A stretch of DNA of 64,000 bases from positions 31,400,494 to 31,464,493 of the forward strand of contig OY804575.1 in NCBI GenBank assembly GCA_963680875.1, read 5' to 3'. The notes beneath the pieces are model-generated. The model did no database searches. It worked only from the letters and a program-made list of their open reading frames with translations, and was not told where the DNA came from. Positions 15,801 through 31,100 of this stretch are shown here, piece after piece. Made by a program: the position numbers and the translations under genes. Source of the stretch: Bathymodiolus brooksi. Taxonomy: Eukaryota > Mollusca > Bivalvia > Mytilida > Modiolidae. Each line of letters opens with the position of its first letter. Positions within the stretch are counted from its first letter, which is position 1.

Positions 15801-18800
15801 AAAATCAAGAGATACTACACTGTTGGAACAGTTCCACAATCTAACAGAAAATCAAGATATATCACACTGTTGCAACAGTTTCAAAACCTACCAGAAAAAC
15901 AAGAAACACCACACTGTCGGAACAGTTCCAAAATCTAACAGTAAAACAAGAGATATCACACTGTCGGAGCAGTTACGCAATCTAACAGAAAAACAAGAGA
16001 TATCACACTGTCGCAACAGTTTCAAAATCTACCAGAAAAACAAGAGATACCACACTGTCGGAACAGCTCTAATATCTTACCGAAAAACAAGAGATCCACA
16101 CTGTCGAAACAGTTACAAAATCTAACTGAAAACCAAGAGATACCACACTGTCGGAACAGTTCCAAAATCTAACAGAAAAACAAAAGATATCACACTGTCG
16201 GAACAGTTCTAAGATCTAACAGAAAAACAAGAAACACCACACTGTCGGAACAGTTCCAAAATCTAACAGTAAAACAAGACATATCACACTGTCGGAACAG
16301 TTACGCAATCTAACAAAAAAACAAGAGATATCACACTGTCGCAACAGTTTCAAAATCTACCAGAAAAACAACAGATACCACACAGTCGGAATAGCTCCAA
16401 AATCTAACAGAAAAACAAGAGATATCACACTGTAGGAACAGTTCTAAGATCTAACAGAAAAACAAGAAACACCACACTGTCGGAACAGTTCCAAAATCTA
16501 ACAGTAAAACAAGAGATACCACACTGTCGGAATAGCTCCAAAATCAAACACAAACACAACAAACACCACACTGTCGGAACAGCTCTAAAACCTAACAAAA
16601 AAACAAAAATTACCACACTGTCTGAACAATTCCAATATCTAACAGAAAAACAAGAGATACCACACTTTCGGAACAGCTCTAAAATCTAACCGAAAAACAA
16701 GAGATATCACACTGTCGAACAGTTACAAATCTAACTGAAAAACAAGAGATCCACACTGTTGGAACAGTTACAAAATCTAACTGAAAAACAAGAGATACCA
16801 CACTGTCGGAACAGTTACAAAATCTAACTGAAAAACAAGAGATACCACACTGTCGGAACAGCTCTAATATCTAACAGAAAAACAAAACATACCACACTTT
16901 CGGAACAGTTCGACAATCTAACAGAAAAACAAGAGATACCACACTGCCGGAACAGCACTAATAACTAACAGAAAAACAAAAATACCACACTGTCGGAACA
17001 GTTCCAAGATCTAGCAGAAAATCAAGAGATACCACACTGTTGGAACAGTTCCACAATCTAACAGAAAATCAAGTTATATCACACTGTTGCAACAGTTTCA
17101 AAACCTACCAGAAAAATAAGAAACACCACACTGTCGGAACAGTTCCAAAATCTAACAGTAAAACAAGAGATATCACACTGTCGGAACAGTTACGCAATCT
17201 AACAGAAAAACAAGAGATATCACACTGTCGCAACAGTTCCAAAATCTACCAGAAAAAACAAGAGATACCACACTGTCGGAACAGCTCTAAAATCTAACCG
17301 AAAAACAAGAGATCCACACTGTCGGAACAGTTACAAAATCTAACTGAAAACCAAGAGATACCATACTGTCGGAACAGCTCTAATATCTAACAAAAAAACA
17401 AAAAATACCACACTTTCGGAACAGTTCCACAATCGAACAGAAAAACAAGAGATACCACACTGCCGGAACAGCTCTAATATCTAACAGAAAAACAAAAATA
17501 CCACACTTTCGGAACAGTTCCAAAATCTAACAGAAACACAAGAGATACCATACTGTCGGAACATTTCTAAGATCTAACAGAAAAACAAGAGATACCACAC
17601 TGTCGGAACAGTTCTAAAATCTAACAGTAAAACAAGAGATATCACACTGTCGGAACAGTTACGCAATCTAACAGAAAAACAAGAGATATCACACTGTCGG
17701 AACAGCTCTAAAATCTAACCGAAAAACAAGAGATCCACACTGTCGGAACAGTTACAAAATCTAACAGTAAAACAAGAGATATCACACTGTCGGAACAGTT
17801 ACGCAATCTAACAGAAAAACCAGAGATATCACACTGTTGCAAAAGTTTCAAAACCTACCAGAAAAACAAGAGATACCACACTGTCGGAACAGTTCCAAAA
17901 TCTAACAGAAAAACAAGAGATATCACACTGTAGGAACAGTTCTAAGATCTAACAGAAAAACAAGAAACACCACACTTTAGGAACAGTTCTACAATCTAAC
18001 AGAAAAACAAGAGATACCACACTGCCGGAACAGCTCTAATATCTAACAGAAAAACAAAAATACCACACTGTCGGAACAGTTCCAAGATCTAGCAGAAAAT
18101 CAAGAGATACCACACTGTTGGAACAGTTCCACAATCTAACAGAAAATCAAGATATATCACACTGTTGCAACAGTTTCAAAACCTACCAGAAAAACAAGAA
18201 ACACCACACTGTCGGAACAGTTCCAAAATCTAACAGTAAAACAAGAGATATCACACTGTCGGAACAGTTATGCAATCTAACAGAAAAACAAGAGATATCA
18301 CACTGTCGCAACAGTTTCAAAATCCACCAGAAAAACAAGAGATACCACACTGTCGGAACAGCTCTAATATCTAACCGAAAAACAAGAGATCCACACTGTC
18401 GAACAGTTACAAAATCTAACTGAAAACCAAGAGATACCACACTGTCGGAACAGTTACAAAATCTAACAGAAAAACAAAAGATATCACACTGTCGGAACAG
18501 TTCTAAGATCTACCAGAAAAACAAGAAACACCACACTGTCGGAACAGTTCCAAAATCTAACAGTAAAACAAGAGATATCACACTGTCGGAACAGTTACGC
18601 AATCTAACAAAAAAACAAGAGATATCACACTGTCGCAACGGTTTCAAAATCTACCAAAAAAACAACAGATACCACACAGTCGGAATAGCTCCAAAATCAA
18701 ACACAAACACAACAAATACCACACTGTCGGAACAGCTCTAAAACCTAACAGAAAAACAAAAAATACCACACTGTCTGAACAATTCCAAAATCTAACAAAA

Positions 18801-21800
18801 AAACAAGAGATACCACACTTTCGGAACAGCTCTAAAAATCTAACCGAAAAACAAGAGATACCACACTGTCGGAGCAGTTACAAAATCTAACTGAAAAACA
18901 AGAGATACCACACTGTCGGAACAGTTCCAAAATCTAACAGTAAAACAAGAGATATCACACTGTCGGAACAGTTACGCAATCTAACAGAAAAACAAGAGAT
19001 TTCACACTGTCGGAACAGCTCTAAAATCTAACCGAAAAACAAGAGATCCACACTGTCGAACAGTTACAAAATTTAACAGTAAAACAAGAGATATCACACT
19101 GTCGGAACAGTTACGCAATCTAACAGAAAAACAAGAGATATCACACTGTTGCAACAGTTTCAAAACCTACCAGAAAAACAAGAGATACCACACTGTCGGA
19201 ACAGTTCCAAAATCTAACAGAAAAACAAGGGATATCACACTGTACGAACAGTTCTAAGATCTAACAGAAAAACAAGAAACACCACACTGTCGGAACAGTT
19301 CCAAAATCTAACAGTAAAACAAGAGATATCACACTGTCGGAACAGTTACGCAATCTAACAGAAAAACAAGAGATATCACACTGTCGCAACAGTTTCAAAA
19401 TCTACCAGAAAAACAAGAGATACCACACTGTCGGAATAGCTCCAAAATCAAACACAAACACAACAAATACCACACTGTCGGAACAGCTCTAAAACCTAAC
19501 AAAAAAACAAAAAATCCCACACTGTCTGAACAATTCCAAAATCTAACAAAAAAACAAGAGATACCACACTTTCGGAACAGCTCTAAAATCTAACCGAAAA
19601 ACAAGAGATACCACACTGTCGGAGCAGTTACAAATCTAACTGAAAAACAAGGGCTACCACACTGTCGGAACAGCTCTAAAATCTAACCGAAAAACAAGAG
19701 ATCCACACTGTCGGAACAGTTACAAAATCTAACTGAAAAACAAGAGATACCACACTGTCGGAACAGTTACAAAATCTAACTGAAAAACAAGAGATACCAC
19801 ACTGTCGGAACAGCTCTAATATCTAACAGAAAAACAAAACATACCACACTTCCGGAACAGTTCGACAATCTAACAGAAAAACAAGAGATACCACACTGCC
19901 GGAACAGCTCTAATATCTAACAGAAAAACAAAAATACCACACTGTCGGAAAAGTTCCAAGATCTAGCAGAAAATCAAGAGATACTACACTGTTGGAACAG
20001 TTCCACAATCTAACAGAAAATCAAGAGATATCACACTGTTGCAACAGTTTCAAAACCTACCAGAAAAACAAGAGATACCACACTGTCGGAACAGTTCCAA
20101 AATCTAACAGAAAAACAAGGGATATCACACTGTACGAACAGTTCTAAGATCTAACAGAAAAACAAGAAACACCACACTGTCGGAACAGTTCCAAAATCTA
20201 ACAGTAAAACAAGAGATATCACACTGTCGGAACAGTTACGCAATCTAACAGAAAAACAAGAGATATCACACTGTCGCAACAGTTTCAAAATCTACCAGAA
20301 AAACAAGAGATACCACACTGTCGGAATAGCTCCAAAATCAAACACAAACACAACAAATACCACACTGTCGGAACAGCTCTAAAACCTAACAAAAAAACAA
20401 AAAATCCCACACTGTCTGAACAATTCCAAAATCTAACAAAAAAACAAGAGATACCACACTTTCGGAACAGCTCTAAAATCTAACCGAAAAACAAGAGATA
20501 CCACACTGTCGGAGCAGTTACAAATCTAACTGAAAAACAAGGGCTACCACACTGTCGGAACAGCTCTAAAATCTAACCGAAAAACAAGAGATCCACACTG
20601 TCGGAACAGTTACAAAATCTAACTGAAAAACAAGAGATACCACACTGTCGGAACAGTTACAAAATCTAACTGAAAAACAAGAGATACCACACTGTCGGAA
20701 CAGCTCTAATATCTAACAGAAAAACAAAACATACCACACTTCCGGAACAGTTCGACAATCTAACAGAAAAACAAGAGATACCACACTGCCGGAACAGCTC
20801 TAATATCTAACAGAAAAACAAAAATACCACACTGTCGGAAAAGTTCCAAGATCTAGCAGAAAATCAAGAGATACTACACTGTTGGAACAGTTCCACAATC
20901 TAACAGAAAATCAAGATATATCACACTGTTGCAACAGTTTCAAAACCTACCAGAAAAACAAGAAACACCACACTGTCGGAACAGTTCCAAAATCTAACAG
21001 TAAAACAAGAGATATCACACTGTCGGAGCAGTTACGCAATCTAACAGAAAAACAAGAGATATCACACTGTCGCAACAGTTTCAAAATCTACCAGAAAAAC
21101 AAGAGATACCACACTGTCGGAACAGCTCTAATATCTTACCGAAAAACAAGAGATCCACACTGTCGAAACAGTTACAAAATCTAACTGAAAACCAAGAGAT
21201 ACCACACTGTCGGAACAGTTCCAAAATCTAACAGAAAAACAAAAGATATCACACTGTCGGAACAGTTCTAAGATCTAACAGAAAAACAAGAAACACCACA
21301 CTGTCGGAACAGTTCCAAAATCTAACAGTAAAACAAGACATATCACACTGTCGGAACAGTTACGCAATCTAACAAAAAAACAAGAGATATCACACTGTCG
21401 CAACAGTTTCAAAATCTACCAGAAAAACAACAGATACCACACAGTCGGAATAGCTCCAAAATCTAACAGAAAAACAAGAGATATCACACTGTAGGAACAG
21501 TTCTAAGATCTAACAGAAAAACAAGAAACACCACACTGTCGGAACAGTTCCAAAATCTAACAATAAAACAAGAGATACCACACTGTCGGAATAGCTCCAA
21601 AATCAAACACAAACACAACAAACACCACACTGTCGGAACAGCTCTAAAACCTAACAAAAAAACAAAAATTACCACACTGTCTGAACAATTCCAATATCTA
21701 ACAGAAAAACAAGAGATACCACACTTTCGGAACAGCTCTAAAATCTAACCGAAAAACAAGAGATATCACACTGTCGAACAGTTACAAATCTAACTGAAAA

Positions 21801-22107
21801 ACAAGAGATCCACACTGTTGGAACAGTTACAAAATCTAACTGAAAAACAAGAGATACCACACTGTCGGAACAGTTACAAAATCTAACTGAAAAACAAGAG
21901 ATACCACACTGTCGGAACAGCTCTAATATCTAACAGAAAAACAAAACATACCACACTTTCGGAACAGTTCGACAATCTAACAGAAAAACAAGAGATACCA
22001 CACTGCCGGAACAGCACTAATAACTAACAGAAAAACAAAAATACCACACTGTCGGAACAGTTCCAAGATCTAGCAGAAAATCAAGAGATACCACACTGTT
22101 GGAACAG
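12880..22107 (+). repeat. 4169-bp satellite unit duplicated; second copy enlarged by 890 bp
   Basis: Positions ~12880-17048 recur from 17049. The offset is 4169 bp up to about 20025 and 5059 bp from 20026 to about 22130. The difference of 890 bp is an internal tandem duplication in the second copy: 19136-20025 repeats at 20026-20915. A diagnostic variant (GGGATATCACACTGTACG) marks the three registers at 15060, 19229 and 20119. Confidence 0.87.
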
Positions 22108-25100
22108 TTCCACAATCTAACAGAAAATCAAGATATATCACACTGTTGCAACAGTTTCAAAACCTACCAGAAAAACAAGAAACACTACACTGTCGGAACA
22201 GTTCCAAAATCTAACAGTAAAACAAGAGATATCACACTGTCGGAACAGTTACAAAATCTAACAGAAAAACAAAAGATATCACACTGTCGCAACAGTTCTA
22301 AGATCTACCAGAAAAACAAGAAACACCATACTGTCGGAACAGTTCCAAAATCTAACAGTAAAACAAGAGATATCACACTGTCGGAACAGTTACGCAATCT
22401 AACAAAAAAACAAGAGATATCACACTGTCGCAACAGTTTCAAAATCTACCAGAAAAACAACAGATACCACACTGTCGGAATAGCTCCAAAATCAAACACA
22501 AACACAACAAATACCACACTGTCGGAACAGCTCTAAAACCTAACAGAAAAACAAAAAATACCACACTGTCTGAACAATTCCAAAATCTAACAAAAAAAAC
22601 AAGAGATACCACACTTTCGGAACAGCTCTAAAAATCTAACCGAAAAACAAGAGATACCACACTGTCGGAGCAGTTACAAAATCTAACTGAAAAACAAGAG
22701 ATACCACACTGTTGGAACAGTTCCAAAATCTAACAGTAAAACAAGAGATATCACACTGTCGGAACAGTTACGCAATCTAACAGAAAAACAAGAGATTTCA
22801 CACTGTCGGAACAGCTCTAAAATCTAACCGAAAAACAAGAGATCCACACTGTCGGAACAGTTACAAAATCTAACAGTAAAACAAGAGATATCACACTGTC
22901 GGAACAGTTACGCAATCTAACAGAAAAACAAGAAATATCACACTGTTGCAACAGTTTCAAAACCTACCAGAAAAACAAGAGATACCACACTGTCGGAACA
23001 GTTCCAAAATCTAACAGAAAAACAAGAGATATCACACTGTAGGAACAGTTCTAAGATCTAACAGAAAAACAAGAAACACCACACTGTCGGAACAGTTCCA
23101 AAATCTAACAGTAAAACAAGAGATATCACACTGTCGGAACAGTTACGCAATCTAACAGAAAAACAACAGATACCACACAGTCGGAATAGCTCCAAAATCA
23201 AACAGAAACACAACAAATACCACACTGTCGGAACAGCTCTAAAACCTAACAGAAAAACAAACAATACCACACTGTCTGAACAATTCCAAAATCTAACAGA
23301 AAAACAAGAGATACCACACTTTCGGAACATCTCTAAAAATCTAACCGAAAACCAAGAGATACCACACTGTCGGAGCAGTTACAAAATCTAACTGAAAAAC
23401 AAGAGATACCACACTGTCGGAACAGTTCCAAAATCTAACAGTAAAACAAGAGATATCACACTGTCGGAGCAGTTACGCAATCTAACAGAAAAACAAGAGA
23501 TTTCACACTGTCGGAACAGCTCTAAAATCTAACCGAAAAACAAGAGATCCACACTGTCGGAACAGTTACAAAATCTTGCAGTAAAACAAGAGATATCACA
23601 CTGTCGGAACAGTTACGCAATCTAACAGAAAAACAAGAGATATCACACTGTTGCAACAGTTTCAAAACCTACCAGAAAAACAAGAGATACCACACTGTCG
23701 GAACAGTTCCAAAATCTAACAGAAAAACAGGAAACACCACACTGTCGGAACAGTTCCAAAATCTAACAGAAAAACAAGAGATATCACACTGTCGCAACAG
23801 TTTCAAAATCTACCAGAAAAACAAGAGATACCACACTGTCGGAATAGCTCCAAAATCAAACACAAACACAACAAATACCACACTGTCGGAACAGCTCTAA
23901 AACCTAACAAAAAAACAAAAAATACCACACTGTCGGAGCAGTTACAAAATCTAACTGAAAAACAAGAGCTACCATACTGTCGGAACAGCTCTAAAATCTA
24001 ACCGAAAAACAAGAGATCCACACTGTCGGAACAGTTACAAAATCTAACTGAAAAAACAAGAGATTTCACACTGTCGGAGCAGTTACAAAATCTAACTGAA
24101 AAACAAGAGCTACCACACTGTCGGAACAGCTCTAAAATCTAACCGAAAAACAAGAGATCCACACTGTCAGAACAGTTACAAAATCTAACTGAAAAAACAA
24201 GAGATATCACACTGTCGGAAAAGTTACAAAATCTAACTGAAAAACAAGAGATACCACACTGCCGGAACAGCTCTAATAACTAACAGAAAAACAAAAATAC
24301 CACACTGTCGGAACAGTTCCAAGATCTAGCAGAATCTCAAGAGATACCACACTGTTGGAACAGTTCCACAATCTAACAGAAAATCAAAATATATCACACT
24401 GTTGCAACAGTTTCAAAACCTACCAGAAAAACAAGAAACACCACACTGTCGGAACAGTTCCAAAATCTAACAGTAAAACAAGAGATATCACACTGTCGGA
24501 ACAGTTACGCAATCTAACAGAAAAACAAGAGATATCACACTGTCGCAACAGTTTCAACATCTACCAGAAAAACAAGAGATACCACATTGTCGGAACAGCT
24601 CTAATATCTAACCGAAAAACAAGAGATCCACACTGTCGGAACAGTTACAAAATCTAACTGAAAACCAAGAGATACCACACTGTCGGAACAGTTACAAAAT
24701 CTAACAGAAAAACAAAAGATATCACACTGTCGAACAGTTCTAAGATCTAACAGAAAAACAAGAAACACCACACTGTCGGAACAGTTCCAAAATCTACCAA
24801 AAAAACAACAGATATCACACAGTCGGAATAGCTCCAAAATCAAACACAAACACAACAAGTACCACACTGTCGGAACAGCTCTAAAACCTAACAGAAAAAC
24901 AAAAAATACCACACTGTCTGAACAATTCCAAAATCTAACAAAAAAACAAGAGATACCACACTTTCGGAACAGCTCTAAAATCTAACCGAAAAACAAGAGA
25001 TACCACACTGTCGGAGCAGTTACAAAATCTAACTGAAAAACAAGAGATACCACACTGTCGGAACAGTTCCAAAATCTAACAGTAAAACAAGAGATATCAC

Positions 25101-28100
25101 ACTGTCGGAGCAGTAACGCAATCTAACTGAAAAACAAGAGATATCACACTGTCGGAACAGCTCTAAAATCTAACCGAAAAACAAGAGATCCACACTGTCG
25201 GAACAGTTACAAAATCTAACTGAAAACCAAGAGATACCACACTGTCGGAACAGTTACAAAATCTAACTGAAAAACAAGAGATACCACACTGTCGGAACAG
25301 CTCTAATATCTAACAGAAAAACAAAAAATACCACACTTTCGGAACAGTTCCACAATCTAACAGAAAAACAAGAGATACCACACTGCCGGAACAGCACTAA
25401 TATCTAATAGAAAAACACAAAATACCACACTGTCGGAACAGTTCCAAAATCTAACAGTAAAACAAGAGATATCACACTGTCGGAACAGTTACGCAATCTA
25501 ACAGAAAAACAAGAGATATCACACTGTCGCAACAGTTTCAAAATCTATCAGAAAAACAAGAGATACCACACTGTCGGAACAGTTCTACAACCTAACAGAA
25601 AAACAAGAGATACCACACTGTCGGAACAGTTGTAAAATCTAACCAAAAAACAAGAGATTCCACACTTTCAGAACAGTTCCAAATATTAACCGAAAAACAA
25701 GAGATACCACACTGTTGAAACAGTTCTAAAATCTAACATAAAAACAAGAGATACCACACTGTCGGAACAGTTCTACAATCTAAAAGAAAAACAAGAGATA
25801 CCATACTGTCGGAACAGTTCTAAAATCTAATCGAAAAATAAGAGATCCACACTATCTGAACAGTTCCAAAATCTAACTGAAAACAAGAGATACCACATTG
25901 TCGGAACAGTTCTACAATCTAACAGAAAAACAAGAGATACCACATTGTCGGAACAGTTCTACAATCTAAGCGAAAAACAAGAAATACCACACTGTCGGAA
26001 CAGTTCTACAATCTACCCGAAAAAAAAGAGATACCACACTGTCGGAACAGTTCTACAATCTACCCGAAAAACAAGAGATACCACACTGTCGGAACAGTTC
26101 TAGAATCTAACAGAAAAACAAGAGATACCACACTGTCGGAACAGTTCTACAATCTAACCGAAAAACAAGAGATACCACACTGTCGGAACAGTTCTACAAT
26201 CTAACCGAAAAACAAGAGATACCACTCTGTCGGAACAGTTCTACAATCTAACCAAAAAACAAGAGATACCACACTGTCGGAACAGTTCCACAATTTAACA
26301 GAAAAACAAGAGATACACACTGTCGGAACAGTTCTAAAATCTAACAGAAAAACAAGAGATACACACTGTCGGATCAGTTCTAAAATCTAACAGAAAAACA
26401 AGAGATACACACTGTCGGAACAGTTCTAAAATCTAACATAAAAACAAGAGATACCACACTGTCGGAACAGTTCTACAATCTAACAGAAAAACAAGAGATA
26501 CCACACTGTCGGAACAGTTCCAAGATCTAACAGAAAGAGAAGAGATACCACACTGTCGAACAATTCCAAGATTTAACAGAAAGACAAGAGATACCACACT
26601 GTCGGAACAGTTCTAAAATCTAATAGAAAAACAAGAGATATCACACTGTCGGAACAGTTCTAAAATCTAACAGAAAAACAAGAGATACCACACTGTCGGA
26701 ACAGTTCTACAACCTAACAGAAAAACAAGAGATACCACACTGTCGGAACAGTTGTAAAATCTAACCAAAAAACAAGAGATTCCACACTTTCAGAACAGTT
26801 CTAAATATTAACCGAAAAACAAGAGATACCACACTGTTGAAACAGTTCTAAAATCTAACATAAAAACAAGAGATACCACACTGTCGGAACAGTTCTACAA
26901 TCTAAAAGAAAAACAAGAGATACCATACTGTCGGAACAGTTCTAAAATCTAATCGAAAAATAAGAGATCCACACTATCTGAACAGTTCCAAAATCTAACT
27001 GAAAACAAGAGATACCACATTGTCGGAACAGTTCTACAATCTAACAGAAAAACAAGAGATACCACATTGTCGGAACAGTTCTACAATCTAAGCGAAAAAC
27101 AAGAAATACCACACTGTCGGAACAGTTCTACAATCTACCCGAAAAAAAAGAGATACCACACTGTCGGAACAGTTCTACAATCTACCCGAAAAACAAGAGA
27201 TACCACACTGTCGGAACAGTTCTACAATCTAACAGAAAAACAAGAGATACCACACTGTCGGAACAGTTCTACAATCTAACCGAAAAACAAGAGATACCAC
27301 ACTGTCGGAACAGTTCTACAATCTAACCGAAAAACAAGAGATACCACTCTGTCGGAACAGTTCTACAATCTAACCAAAAAACAAGAGATACCACACTGTC
27401 GGAACAGTTCCACAATTTAACAGAAAAACAAGAGATACACACTGTCGGAACAGTTCTAAAATCTAACAGAAAAACAAGAGATACACACTGTCGGATCAGT
27501 TCTAAAATCTAACAGAAAAACAAGAGATACACACTGTCGGAACAGTTCTAAAATCTAACATAAAAACAAGAGATACCACACTGTCGGAACAGTTCTACAA
27601 TCTAACAGAAAAACAAGAGATACCACACTGTCGGAACAGTTCCAAGATCTAACAGAAAGAGAAGAGATACCACATTGTCGGAACAATTCCAAGATTTAAC
27701 AGAAAGACAAGAGATACCACACTGTCGGAACAGTTACAAAATCTAACTGAAAAACAAGAGATACCACACTGTCGGAACAGCTCTAATATCTAACAGAAAA
27801 ACAAAACATACCACACTTCCGGAACAGTTCGACAATCTAACAGAAAAACAAGAGATACCACACTGCCGGAACAGCTCTAATATCTAACAGAAAAACAAAA
27901 ATACCACACTGTCGGAAAAGTTCCAAGATCTAGCAGAAAATCAAGAGATACTACACTGTTGGAACAGTTCCACAATCTAACAGAAAATCAAGAGATATCA
28001 CACTGTTGCAACAGTTTCAAAACCTACCAGAAAAACAAGAGATACCACACTGTCGGAACAGTTCCAAAATCTAACAGAAAAACAAGGGATATCACACTGT

Positions 28101-31100
28101 ACGAACAGTTCTAAGATCTAACAGAAAAACAAGAAACACCACACTGTCGGAACAGTTCCAAAATCTAACAGTAAAACAAGAGATATCACACTGTCGGAAC
28201 AGTTACGCAATCTAACAGAAAAACAAGAGATATCACACTGTCGCAACAGTTTCAAAATCTACCAGAAAAACAAGAGATACCACACTGTCGGAATAGCTCC
28301 AAAATCAAACACAAACACAACAAATACCACACTGTCGGAACAGCTCTAAAACCTAACAAAAAAACAAAAAATCCCACACTGTCTGAACAATTCCAAAATC
28401 TAACAAAAAAACAAGAGATACCACACTTTCGGAACAGCTCTAAAATCTAACCGAAAAACAAGAGATACCACACTGTCGGAGCAGTTACAAATCTAACTGA
28501 AAAACAAGGGCTACCACACTGTCGGAACAGCTCTAAAATCTAACCGAAAAACAAGAGATCCACACTGTCGGAACAGTTACAAAATCTAACTGAAAAACAA
28601 GAGATACCACACTGTCGGAACAGTTACAAAATCTAACTGAAAAACAAGAGATACCACACTGTCGGAACAGCTCTAATATCTAACAGAAAAACAAAACATA
28701 CCACACTTCCGGAACAGTTCGACAATCTAACAGAAAAACAAGAGATACCACACTGCCGGAACAGCTCTAATATCTAACAGAAAAACAAAAATACCACACT
28801 GTCGGAAAAGTTCCAAGATCTAGCAGAAAATCAAGAGATACTACACTGTTGGAACAGTTCCACAATCTAACAGAAAATCAAGATATATCACACTGTTGCA
28901 ACAGTTTCAAAACCTACCAGAAAAACAAGAAACACCACACTGTCGGAACAGTTCCAAAATCTAACAGTAAAACAAGAGATATCACACTGTCGGAGCAGTT
29001 ACGCAATCTAACAGAAAAACAAGAGATATCACACTGTCGCAACAGTTTCAAAATCTACCAGAAAAACAAGAGATACCACACTGTCGGAACAGCTCTAATA
29101 TCTTACCGAAAAACAAGAGATCCACACTGTCGAAACAGTTACAAAATCTAACTGAAAACCAAGAGATACCACACTGTCGGAACAGTTCCAAAATCTAACA
29201 GAAAAACAAAAGATATCACACTGTCGGAACAGTTCTAAGATCTAACAGAAAAACAAGAAACACCACACTGTCGGAACAGTTCCAAAATCTAACAGTAAAA
29301 CAAGACATATCACACTGTCGGAACAGTTACGCAATCTAACAAAAAAACAAGAGATATCACACTGTCGCAACAGTTTCAAAATCTACCAGAAAAACAACAG
29401 ATACCACACAGTCGGAATAGCTCCAAAATCTAACAGAAAAACAAGAGATATCACACTGTAGGAACAGTTCTAAGATCTAACAGAAAAACAAGAAACACCA
29501 CACTGTCGGAACAGTTCCAAAATCTAACAGTAAAACAAGAGATACCACACTGTCGGAATAGCTCCAAAATCAAACACAAACACAACAAACACCACACTGT
29601 CGGAACAGCTCTAAAACCTAACAAAAAAACAAAAATTACCACACTGTCTGAACAATTCCAATATCTAACAGAAAAACAAGAGATACCACACTTTCGGAAC
29701 AGCTCTAAAATCTAACCGAAAAACAAGAGATATCACACTGTCGAACAGTTACAAATCTAACTGAAAAACAAGAGATCCACACTGTTGGAACAGTTACAAA
29801 ATCTAACTGAAAAACAAGAGATACCACACTGTCGGAACAGTTACAAAATCTAACTGAAAAACAAGAGATACCACACTGTCGGAACAGCTCTAATATCTAA
29901 CAGAAAAACAAAACATACCACACTTTCGGAACAGTTCGACAATCTAACAGAAAAACAAGAGATACCACACTGCCGGAACAGCACTAATAACTAACAGAAA
30001 AACAAAAATACCACACTGTCGGAACAGTTCCAAGATCTAGCAGAAAATCAAGAGATACCACACTGTTGGAACAGTTCCACAATCTAACAGAAAATCAAGA
30101 TATATCACACTGTTGCAACAGTTTCAAAACCTACCAGAAAAACAAGAAACACTACACTGTCGGAACAGTTCCAAAATCTAACAGTAAAACAAGAGATATC
30201 ACACTGTCGGAACAGTTACAAAATCTAACAGAAAAACAAAAGATATCACACTGTCGCAACAGTTCTAAGATCTACCAGAAAAACAAGAAACACCATACTG
30301 TCGGAACAGTTCCAAAATCTAACAGTAAAACAAGAGATATCACACTGTCGGAACAGTTACGCAATCTAACAAAAAAACAAGAGATATCACACTGTCGCAA
30401 CAGTTTCAAAATCTACCAGAAAAACAACAGATACCACACTGTCGGAATAGCTCCAAAATCAAACACAAACACAACAAATACCACACTGTCGGAACAGCTC
30501 TAAAACCTAACAGAAAAACAAAAAATACCACACTGTCTGAACAATTCCAAAATCTAACAAAAAAAACAAGAGATACCACACTTTCGGAACAGCTCTAAAA
30601 ATCTAACCGAAAAACAAGAGATACCACACTGTCGGAGCAGTTACAAAATCTAACTGAAAAACAAGAGATACCACACTGTTGGAACAGTTCCAAAATCTAA
30701 CAGTAAAACAAGAGATATCACACTGTCGGAACAGTTACGCAATCTAACAGAAAAACAAGAGATTTCACACTGTCGGAACAGCTCTAAAATCTAACCGAAA
30801 AACAAGAGATCCACACTGTCGGAACAGTTACAAAATCTAACAGTAAAACAAGAGATATCACACTGTCGGAACAGTTACGCAATCTAACAGAAAAACAAGA
30901 AATATCACACTGTTGCAACAGTTTCAAAACCTACCAGAAAAACAAGAGATACCACACTGTCGGAACAGTTCCAAAATCTAACAGAAAAACAAGAGATATC
31001 ACACTGTAGGAACAGTTCTAAGATCTAACAGAAAAACAAGAAACACCACACTGTCGGAACAGTTCCAAAATCTAACAGTAAAACAAGAGATATCACACTG

